64,000 bases of DNA from Cydia pomonella. Its lineage: Eukaryota > Arthropoda > Insecta > Lepidoptera > Tortricidae. This document shows, piece after piece, positions 54,437 to 64,000 of this stretch. Both the position numbers and the translations under genes were made by a program. The notes beneath the pieces were generated by a model that worked only from the letters and a program-made list of their open reading frames with translations, had not been told where the DNA came from and ran no database searches. The stretch covers positions 10,935,056-10,999,055 of the forward strand of contig NC_084704.1 of the NCBI RefSeq assembly GCF_033807575.1. Reading direction: 5' to 3'. The first letter of the stretch is position 1. Each line of letters begins with the position of its first letter.

Positions 54437-57400
54437 TTTTTTTTTCATAAAAATACTTTAATAGAAAACAGGTACTACGATAGATTTTATAATTCAGATT
54501 TCCTAATGATTTCATATTTAAATTCTGTATGAAACTAAACTAGTCATGATTATGGCCAATCGTACTTATTCTATTTATTTATTTGAGGCGCAGGTCAACG
54601 ATGGCGTAAGCCTATTGTTACAGCGATTTAATCAGTGCTCGCACTGATCTTGAGTTGATATTTATGGTGATCTATGTGAAGTCATGACACAGATTGCAAA
54701 ACATTATTATTTTTGTTACTCATGTTACATCATGGATCGAATCTTATGGATAGATTTAGATAAGCATAGAGTTCATCGAGATGAATAGTTCTGCTGTAAG
54801 ATTTTATTATATTTTGATTGACATGACATTTACACCCATTTGGCGATCGGAGGTGTTTTAATTGGTTCTATTACAACTGAATGTAAGATCTAGACAAGAA
54901 AGAGCTAGTAGTAGACCAGAGGAATGAGACAATACGGTCTGTGCGATCAGAAATCACCGCACAATGTCGTCTGCGCATACGGCCCGGTTTGATGTTGCGC
55001 GCAATCTGACAACGTGCACGACTTGCTTTCTAGTGCCTTGTAGGGTTAGCGGCTATTTCTATGGCCCGATCATGTGAGATTGTGACGCTTGCCTAATTTT
55101 TGTGAGGTTTACGGTTTCTTTGTTTTTCTTGCAAATATTTCGGTAATTTCCGTCATAACTTTATATGGAACTAAGAGATTGTTGTAGGTGCTTAGTCCTA
55201 TTAAGAAATGTGCCAGTAGAAAATCTAAATGAGTCAACTATAAATATTAAATAAGTACTAGCTGAGTGGTTGAAGGTAGATTTACTTTGATCGATTGTTG
55301 TGAATGAAATGAAGCAGACGCTGTTCAGTACATTTCTACACTCGTTTCCAAGGCTAGGGCATCCATTACTGAATCGATACTTTACCTCGTGTGTGTGAGA
55401 CTAGGTGGATAGTGTCTAGTGTTGGTTATGCTAATACATAGTTATGGGAGGTGTCATTGTACAGTTAAGGCTCCGAGTAGGACTGCACAATATTATGGTT
55501 AGCAATAAGTTTCAACTTTGTTCGTAATTCAGAGTTTTAGGTACATTCGCCTGCAATAATATGTTACATAACGAATTCTGCAAAAACGTCTGACAAGATC
55601 TTATATGTAGAGCCATAAGAGGGTATCACATATTTTTGCGGCCTTCAAAGAGTAACGTATTATTGCAGGTGACTGTACTAGCTTTAGGGAGGGGTACGGG
55701 TAGTTAATTATTTTAGATGATATCGTTTTTCATAAGACAGAGCTTGTTTTGTATTAAGTATCTAAACTAAATAAATAACCCGTATCGAATTGCCTAATGT
55801 TTATATAAGTGTGTGGTGTGATATTCAGCTTATTTGGATTACGAGAATTGTGAATTAAACTCATCATCACCTTTGCCTTTTCGAATTACTTAATTTTGAA
55901 GGAATTAAAAAAAACAGTCAAGGCTGAATCTATTTTCGTATCTATTAGTTGAAAAAAACTTTGAATTCCCACGACAAAATCATGATGAAAGGTTAAAATC
56001 TTAGGTTTGTGAAGTTGTTTTTCCTTTCGGTCGTTGTTTTGAAGAGATAGGGGGTCTTTGTGATTTAGACTGTAATCGCTGACGTTGACAACGGTTACGC
56101 TCCACAAAGCTCGGCGGGAGTCCATCGCTCACTTTAAACAAGTTTTATTTACCACAAGTTCAAAAGTCTACTTACTGCACTGACATGCCTCATTGTAAAC
56201 AAAACAGGTTAACATGTCGTTGCAGACACAATTTGAAGATCGTTTATGAACTCGTGCATTACGCAACAAGGTAAACATATTCAAGTACGAATGTTTGGGT
56301 TTTGACACATTCACAATGTTAGTAAACTCGTCTTATGAGCGGCAAAGATAACAGTTATAGATGTGGGCGGTTAAATTGTTTATAACTTAACAAACGCAAG
56401 TTGAGATCAGTGAAGGTATCAATTTATTACAGTCGTGCCGATCTCTAGACAACGGTCAAAACAAATCAATCAGATTACGGAATATGCAGTAAAACAACGT
56501 AGGTAGATGTTACAATATTGTACCAATTAAGTGTAACCATGAAGATTGACAGAAGAAAGCAACAGGGAGCAGGGCATGACGGCGAAAGTGGAATGTTTGG
56601 TCGTTAGGTCTGTATAAATCGGAGAAATAATGACCATCGGTACGGCCCAGGCTGACGTGTCAATACATGCAGCGTCAGCTATTACTCGGCCTGCTAATGG
56701 TCGCCTGTTGATGGCCGGGGTGTGTAAATGTCGCTATCAAACACTCGTTTACTGTGCGTAAGAACTCCAGGCTAAGTTAGAAGTATTAATAGGGAGAATT
56801 AAAAAAAAAAACAGTAAAGCCAAACTATTTATAACCTTCGACAAAAAATTTAAGTAATTACTATAAAACATAAATTTCGAAATTCTCATATGTATGTAAA
56901 CTTGACGTTTCTCTCGAATGCTTATTAAAAATTGCGATATGTGATATGATCGATAATATAGTATTTATTTACTGAATAGCTACATATCTACTTATGAATC
57001 TGCCTATTATAATAGTATTATATGCAAAATTGTAACATTATTTAGTCATCTGCTTTCGTCTTTTTGATCTCAGAAAATTTCATTATTTAAAAAAACTGAT
57101 AATTGCTCCCACATAGCACAATACACTTTGAATGGTCCGTCATCCCGTTGCTAACTGAACTGAGCGTTCGCCAAAAGCTCGTCAATCTGCGGTCGCGGGG
57201 CGGGGTAATTCGATTCGGGGCGGGGCAGTGCAGTACAATCAAAATAAGCTCTAACGTCAGGTTGGCGGGTGGACCCAATAAACCTTGCATTATTTAACTC
57301 AAAAAATATGTATTTACTATTTATATCGTACCTTCAGTGTACTCGTACAGTGAGCTGCGAAATTGCATGGAGAAATATGAATGAATTCATTGATTAAGAC

Positions 57401-57493
57401 GCCATGCACTTTTGCGGCTTATGGTACCTATTAATTCGGTGGTAATAGGGGTAGAGGACCAAACGGTCAAAGTGAGGCAAGATGGGGTACCTC
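54437..57493. other. Non-coding stretch, no gene seen
   Basis: Two GGGGCGGGG boxes 20 bp apart at about 57196-57225 are the only distinctive feature. No frame of convincing composition. Confidence 0.4.
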
Positions 57494-57570
57494 AGAGCTC
57501 AGTTGGTAGAGCTGTGGGCTGGTATCCCGGCCTGGAGTCACGAATTCGAGTCTCGCCCGAGAGTGAGCTT
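57494..57570 (+). repeat. Degenerate tRNA-like sequence, probably a SINE head
   Basis: AGAGCTCAGTTGGTAGAGCT resembles a D arm and ATTCGAGTCTCGCC a T arm, but the acceptor and T stems do not pair properly. It directly precedes the Penelope-like fragment. Confidence 0.5.
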
Positions 57571-57644
57571 TTCCACTTTTCTATTATTTCTAAGGATTGT
57601 GGTATCATTTGCAGACGTTTCTGCTTAATACAAAATTAATCATT

Positions 57645-58225
57645 TTAAGTTTTTTGCGGCCTGGCGTTTATAAAATTTATTGCAGTTTTGGAAGTTCCTA
57701 TATCGGGGAAACAAAGCGCACCATAGCAGAAAGAGTTAAGGAACATATCACAGCTGTTAAAAATCGTCAGGTGAACAAGTCTGCTGTGGATGAGCATTTA
57801 CTGGAGTCAGGACCACACCACTGGATCGAGCTGCATAACCCTCCTTTCCACGGATCGTCAGTTCTACAGCAGAAAAGTGTGGGAAGCCATTGAAAAAAAA
57901 ACATTGCAATTTCAATCGGGACGAGGGTTTGGAGATCACATCCACATGGAATCCAGTCATTAGTATATATAAGCGAGAACGAATATCGTTAGTGTTGTGT
58001 GTCGACAGAGTAACATCCCTAGTGCGCAAAATGTTCAAGTCAATAAACAAGACCAGGTGCGAGTAGTTCGAAAAACTCGCGCGGCTAGAAGATGATGATG
58101 TCAACTTTAGCCGGTCTTCTCCGAGACCACGGGGACAACGCCGTTCTCGAAACGTCGGAGGTAAATTTAAAACTTAATACGCGATTAAGTCCCGTTTGTG
58201 TTCGTTAATAAATTCTATCAAGTTA
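57645..58225 (+). mobile_element. Penelope-like element 3' part with GIY-YIG endonuclease, decayed
   Basis: GVYKIYCSFGSSYIGETKRT holds the GVY and YIG motifs and is followed by ERVKEHITAVKN and SAVDEHLLESGPHH. Further on another frame has HCNFNRDEGLEI and TWNPVISIYKRE, so at least two frameshifts lie near 57860-57900. The 3' region (CTCGAAACGTCGGAGGTAAA, CGCGATTAAGTCCCG, GTTAATAAATTC) matches what I know of Penelope elements. The reverse transcriptase is missing, so the copy is 5'-truncated. Confidence 0.85.
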
Positions 58226-59154
58226 GTGAACAGCGTGGAACAAACTTTTTTTAACAAAAAGGGTTTAGCAACTTGATCTTTATCGGGTGTTCAGTGTCAC
58301 GCCTACCTTCGACACGCTAAGTATTAGAGGAAACTAGTGAACCCCGCGCATTCAACCAGAAATAGTTCCATGCATTGTTTATTTCAGTTTGTCCTAATGA
58401 CCAGTAATGGCTTAATATTTATTAATAAAACCTATTAGGCGTCGTGATCCGCACGACAGCCTGTTATTATGGCCGCCCACCGCTCGTAACGAGCCTGCCA
58501 CATAATGGGAACGCATGCGCTGCTCAATGAAACACGTGATCACTGGTTTTACAAAATGAAAAGTACTTAACCCAAGCGAAGCATCGTTAAATTTGATACC
58601 ATTAACATGTGATAAAAACTTTTGTGGTTCAAGCTAGTTATTGCAAGAATTAAAAATCGTAATTAAGAGTTATCAAGATAACATTATGTTTTAAAGTATT
58701 CGGATCAAGATGGAAATAAGTAAATTCTTCTAACCTTTACATGTATGTCCTCATCTCTGTTTTTATGCTAGTTAAATTCTCAGTGAATATTCGCCCATAA
58801 AAAATAACGAGAAAATTTTGTAACTACAATCAAAGTTAGATCGAATTACTTTTAACCCGCACGAATAAGTTTATCTGATGGAATCAAACGAACGACGAAG
58901 AAAAATCGTGTCCGTTATTCCTTGACTTTAAATTTGGCTTGTAATTGCGATATTTGGGCTAGTAAATCTACTATTTCCGCCCCATTTTCTTATTGTTTGG
59001 CCGCACCTCCAAATTGGTTGAAAAGTGCCCGAGCCCCGGTGGTCGATTATCGACATCCAGATCTCGAGGGGCTGCATTAGCCTCCCACGCCTTGTAATTC
59101 GTGGCTATTAAATGATTGTCAACAAACAGGGGTAAAGGTTTCCTTTTTAGGGTT
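58226..59154. other. Non-coding stretch, nothing recognised
   Basis: No supported gene or repeat. Confidence 0.4.
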
Positions 59155-59455
59155 CCGTTGTCAAATAGGAACCCTTATAGTTCCGCTATGTCCGTCTGTC
59201 CATCCGTCCGCAGCTTTGCTCCGTGATCGTTAGTGCTAGAAAGCTGCTATTTGGCATGAATACATAAGATATGCATGGCAACAGAACGGTTTTTAGGGTA
59301 TCTCCCATACAAAATGTTTTTTTTATTTTAATTTTTTTCTGTTTAACCCAATGGTGTGGGATATCTTTGGATAATCTTTCAAAACGAATAAGGGTCTCCA
59401 TAAATCATTTTTTGATAAAGTGAATAGTTACGGAAATAATCACTCCGAAAGAAAA
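59155..59455 (-). repeat. GGTTCCG-bounded dispersed repeat, fragment
   Basis: TTTTTAGGGTTCCGTTGTCA, GTCCGTCTGTCCATCCGTCC and GCTTTGCTCCGTGATCGTTA match the inverted 3' part of 51886-52617. Confidence 0.75.
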
Positions 59456-62400
59456 ATCCTAATACAAAAGCTTAATTTAAACATTCAATGAAAACTATAG
59501 CGAACATGATCGAGCCGTTTTTGAATTATTGCAAAAAGTGACATGCTATTGGCCGATTCTTCATTTGTTCTAACGTTAAGACCTACGTTCCTATAAGTAA
59601 GAAACAATTGACGTGAGTGTCTATATAAAATATTAATTAACAATTGAACTTTGCTACATTTAATTACATTCAATATAACACCATGTAAAAATGTACCTGG
59701 TCTAAGTTAAACGGGTGTTCTTAACGAATTTCAAAAACGAGTAGATAGGTTATCTAAATGCGCAATTTGTCAGAATTTAATAGCGCAATATTTAGAACAT
59801 TATTCTAACCTATCAGTTGAACTCTTAAAGTTTACACAGTTGTTTACATGAACAATTTCAGATCTGAAAACAATTCCGTTTGAAGTTGCCCCCGTTCGAC
59901 AACTGAAACAATTGCCTATTCTCATTAACGTTAGAGGTGGCAGATGTACAAACATGCCGCCTATGTTCGGCAATGTTTCACAATGTCTTCAGGACGTTAA
60001 CACTTTGAATGAAACGTGTTGGACAGTTGTAAATAGCGTTTGCGAAATTTGTAAAAGTTTTTCGGGCGGTTTGTCCGTATCCGTAGCTATTGTATAGGTT
60101 TCAGCTACCGTTCATAATTTTATGATTACTTAATAACTAGTCATCATAGGTGTATTCCGGTAATATCAAAAATGGACTCTAATATTGTGATTTTCGGAAT
60201 TACGCCAATATCCCATAGCTTACAGGACAATTCGAACGTACACTTATATCAGACTAACATCTAACTGTGATCTACCTAATGTCATTAAAATAAAGTGCAA
60301 TTCGCTCGTACTTGTCCGTACAAGTATTGGCGATAACTAAATAATATGATTCAAATATTCAAATGTAAGTAATAACAGTATACGTTTTTAATATGTCTGC
60401 AATTCTGCATTATACATATTAAATAGTTTATTTTATTTTATTAAATATATTCAATTGGGCCTTTCTTAATTAAATCAAACCCGAGCTTCCCTCAGTGGTT
60501 CATATCTACACATAATTATCAACAACACCACGATCGTTAATTGTTACAAAATACAACCACCTAATATTAAAAACAGAAACATTGTAATTTTATTTGACTG
60601 AAACATGGTGTGTTTCCATTATTACTTAGGTACTCAATTTGCCTAGCTACCTACGTGTTTAATCCTATGATCCTTCATAGACTCTGTCTATGTCAACTCG
60701 TCTTGCCTAAACATCCGTATGAACAATATAATTGACTTGTCCATCTCTTGTCTTGTCTATAAGTAACTGAATACTTTCCCACTTGTTTTCAATACCTTAC
60801 ATCATGTCATTGTTTATAAACTCCTAACGCAACAGTTATGGTATTCTTGTAACTTTGAAGTTTCTGGTGAGTACCTTACAACGAATAATCGGTAGAAATT
60901 TTTGAATAATGTATTTGGCCCGGTTGCCTTGTATTATCATGTTAAATATTACTTATTTGTGCTTATGTCAAGCGACCGAAGTTATTTTTTTTTCAATTGG
61001 AGAATTATACCACAACTAGGCTGTTAACCTTTTCTTCATTTGTTTTTTTTTTGCTTTGTTGATTTTCGATTTAAGCCACTTCAAATTTATTATTTATTTA
61101 TCTTATGTTGTAAATATGGCCCAGTTAATGACGACCTCAGTTGCATGCAGCAGATTAAAATTCAAGAAATTTAACGGTTAATCACAATATTAAATGCTAA
61201 ACTGGTAATAAAATATATTTATGAGTTCTAATTCTTATACGTATGCCCAGTAATTGATGACTTCCGTAACTATTCGGAAATTAGGTAAATAATACATGCC
61301 CTATAGCCATAGGTGAAGGGACAGAAAGATGTTGGAAAAAAATTGCTGTCGTTGACCGTAAGTATTGCATACACAATAAAGCTGACGGTATGTATTAATG
61401 CAATTTGATACTGTATACTTCAAATACACAAAAAAAAAGCAATGATTCAATAGGTCATCGACGTCATCGCTTACGGCCGCAGTCGTAGGCGGGTCGAATC
61501 AATGTAAACTGCCGATGCATTAAAGGTTATGGCCAATAGATTGTACAGTTAGCTGGACCCGCTTGGAAAGCCCTTTTACTGTCCTCGGCAGATTGAAGTC
61601 GATACTGGTTGTCGGACAAACGATTGAAAGCTAATGAATAGTGTAAATCGATTAAAACTGTCGGTGGGACTTGGGAAATACATTAGGTCGTCTAGGTAAC
61701 GTACGGGTACAACATTGCTTCTAGTGAGATAGGTTTATATTATATTCGCAAAGCCTAATGAATCTCACTTTTAACAGGTAGAATTCTAAGAAGTAGTAAA
61801 AAAATATCTAAATCATGGTAGGTACTGATTTCGAAAAAAAAAAACAATCAATATTCTATTTATCGATACCTGTGTACCTTACCAAGATATTATGGCACTT
61901 ACTTTGACAGGATGAGTCTTGGAATTGTAGGTACGTATATAAAATAGTACATAGTAAAATTAGTCATTAGAGAAACTTAAGTATATTGCAATAAACCTGC
62001 CACAACAGGTCATAAATGCAAGATTTACTTATCCATCAATATACTAGTAGAGCAAACCTTATATTTATGTCTTGACATTATCATGAGCTCACAACGCTCT
62101 CAATATTTGCCGAAGGCTTCACACAAATGGCGTTAATCTCATTATAAACTGCAGTAAAGTTGGGAATACACTAATTTGTTCAGGATTATTTAATTAAAAA
62201 ATTTAATCCTTATAAATAACCTAATTTGAAAAGTAGAACAAACGTCACCTTTTTTGTCAATTATCCTGTAATAGGTTTTGAATTTCAACTGATGACAACT
62301 CTTAACAAGATTACGTCAAAGCCTTGTGGGGATCAACAAACCAATACACAGTACAGTCATCGAACTAGCTTTTAACGCCGGTGTATCCCTAGCACAAGGA

Positions 62401-62796
62401 TTATTTATGACACCACGAGTTTTGTTAGAAATTTCGTGACGGCCTATCGCTATAGGGTCCGTAACCTGCATACCGTGTCAGTCTGTCCATGCATCTGGAG
62501 TTAGTAATGACTCGGGGCTAACTTAGTATTAGCACTACAAGTGGGACGGCTTAAATTGTAGACGGTTGAAAGTACTCGTTATGGATAAGTTCTCTGGGTC
62601 ATACGTAGGTAAGTTTTCTCTACTAACGTGGACCTAGTGTAAATGAAGACATATTACTATGTTAGTTTCATTCTTGCAACTCCAACAAACGCACAGAGGG
62701 CTCTCTGGCACAGGCATAGAAGAGACAACTGAGAGTCATAATACACGTTCATATTTATTAGCAAATTAAAGTAGGTATTTCTTGAGTGGCTTGTAT
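59456..62796. other. Non-coding stretch, no gene seen
   Basis: AT-rich. GGGTCCGTAACC and GTCAGTCTGTCCATG near 62455-62500 look like a very degraded GGTTCCG repeat. Nothing else supported. Confidence 0.4.
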
Positions 62797-62960
62797 CCCT
62801 ACTAATATTATGAAAACGAAAGTAACTCTGTCTGTTATCTCTTCACACAAACCTCTGAACCGATTTAGATGAAATTTAGTTTTGAAATAGTCTTGAGTCT
62901 CGGGAAAAGATAGTCTTTATCACGGAAATTACTATTCTATGTCGCGAGCAGAAGCTAATA
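62797..62960 (+). repeat. Degraded CTACTAATATTAT dispersed repeat
   Basis: Contains CCCTACTAATATTATGAAAA, AGTAACTCTGTCTG, GAACCGATTTAGATGAAATT and GTCGCGAGCAGAAGCTAATA, in the order of a very abundant lepidopteran repeat. Confidence 0.7.
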
Positions 62961-63699
62961 AATCTAGCAATGAATAAAACTAGACTTAAGTGTTACCTAT
63001 TACTGATTTTATTGTTGCTAAATACTTGACACCTAATTATTATCAGACAGACAAAATTCATTCAATACTTTTACGAATGAATAACAAAGTCGTATAGTGA
63101 TAGGCACGCTCAAAGCTTTATATTCCTTTATTTTTAACTAGTTAAATATGAATTCAACATAAAAGCCTACAGGAGAGGTGACTTGCGTGCAACCAAGTAC
63201 TAACCCGGTTATTTTATTGTAAGCGTCGTAGGTAAACATGAAAGTCACACGATACGACCAAGGCCTAGTCCTTCGCCTTGCAACGTTACATAATTAATAA
63301 GACTCTCTTGGAAATAAAGTTCCACGCGTCTCCGACTAACAAAAATGTTTTCTAGAAGGCAACGTATTCATTATAAGTACGAATAAACGTGTTTATTTTA
63401 TTCGAAGTGGTGTCAAAGTGTCAATGCAAACGCAGCGTGCAGACCGAGGCGACCTGCTTCTGCATAACTTATATTATTTTTATCCGCTAAAGTTGAACAG
63501 ACAAGTTTTTGATTATATCGATCGAACTGAATACTGATATATAACATTCTATAGTTTGCTCCGAGTCGAGAGTCAGAGACGGTGGAATAATTTCTTCAAG
63601 CAATAGATTTCCTTTGACTTCCCAGGAATACTTAGTAAGTCTAAGTGCGGCTTTCCCCTGCCTAGCAAAACCAACATCAGCGATATCGTCTCGGCAATC

Positions 63700-63870
63700 T
63701 GTATGCCGCTAAATCCCGGCTTCCCATCGCTTATGGCATCTGATAGATACACTTGCCAATCGCTGCGCGGTGATCGTTCGGACACGCACTTCCTTTTGCA
63801 GTGTCCTCCTTGTGCTATTCGTGCGATTCGTGTTGCTTTGTTTTCAGACCGTATATATTTTGTTCAATGG
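63700..63870 (+). pseudogene. Possible zinc-finger tail of a non-LTR retrotransposon
   Basis: A short frame reads CQSLRGDRSDTHFLLQCPPC, resembling the CCHC tail of R1/Jockey-like reverse transcriptases. No RT motif upstream; weak. Confidence 0.3.
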
Positions 63871-64000
63871 TTCAAACCTCGGCTTGTACCAATTAGCTTT
63901 TCTGAACTTATGTACGAAATATGATTTGATATTTACCAGTCGCCGGAACTAACCGCCGGAAGCCGGAAACCGGACTAATCCCAACAAGGCCTAGTTTTAC

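Noticed and set aside
57494..57570. A second tRNA gene
   Set aside because: Acceptor and T stems do not pair and there is no clear polymerase III terminator; judged a SINE head or relic.
59912..60097. 61-residue frame with spaced cysteines
   Set aside because: No homology recognised, no splice sites, AT-rich surroundings; likely chance.

Overview
The window looks like nuclear DNA of a lepidopteran (moth or butterfly). It is AT-rich and carries spliced single-copy genes with GT-AG introns, one nuclear tRNA gene and many dispersed repeats of kinds I know from Lepidoptera: RTE and CR1-type LINEs, tRNA-derived SINEs, short palindromic MITEs, and the GGTTCCG-bounded and CTACTAATATTAT repeats. Only two protein genes could be named with confidence: SCOC (short coiled-coil protein) and mRpL19 (mitochondrial ribosomal protein bL19m). 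A third multi-exon gene is clearly real by splice sites and reading phase but was not recognised.

Layout. 1-451: last exon of an unrecognised plus-strand gene. 2252-24506: an unrecognised minus-strand gene, called gene A here, with four coding exons and a 254-residue product. Its third intron is about 19.6 kb and holds most of the accessory DNA: a 1.5-kb long inverted repeat (5197-6692), a Ty3/Gypsy LTR retrotransposon with apparently identical LTRs and an ATTT target duplication (7586-13904), a Harbinger-like MITE, and a palindromic element built of 120-bp minisatellite units (15887-18260). A decayed RTE LINE without its reverse transcriptase domain (24785-26815) and a near-intact RTE LINE with a 13-bp target duplication (26866-30324) lie upstream of gene A. 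SCOC (minus, 31934-32578) and mRpL19 (plus, 33680-38199) are divergent neighbours. 38966-42009 is a second palindromic tandem array, interrupted by a TG/CGTG microsatellite and a LINE fragment. From 42 to 64 kb the DNA is mostly non-coding, with MITEs, SINEs, a tRNA-Val(CAC) gene, a Penelope-like GIY-YIG fragment and repeat relics.

The most notable system is in the Gypsy element, which is read on the minus strand. (1) Gag and Pol are in the same frame, separated by a single UGA in the leaky context UGA-CUAG, which suggests stop-codon readthrough. (2) Gag begins with a long arginine-serine domain like that of SR splicing factors. (3) A plausible 514-nt intron in the 5' leader ends 1 nt before the Gag ATG. 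(4) The region between pol and the 3' LTR holds six consecutive stem-loops. Their stems differ in sequence but stay paired, their purine-rich loops end in GAGG, and every departure from Watson-Crick pairing is a G-U wobble only in the element-sense RNA. This looks like a structured RNA array under selection, possibly a Gag-binding or packaging signal. I know of no description of such an array.

Other points of interest are a 48-bp in-frame tandem duplication across a splice donor of mRpL19, a degenerate tandem copy of a gene A exon, a perfect 42-bp hairpin, a miRNA-like hairpin, and a three-unit higher-order repeat in the minisatellite. All calls are by eye from sequence and family knowledge; no search was run.
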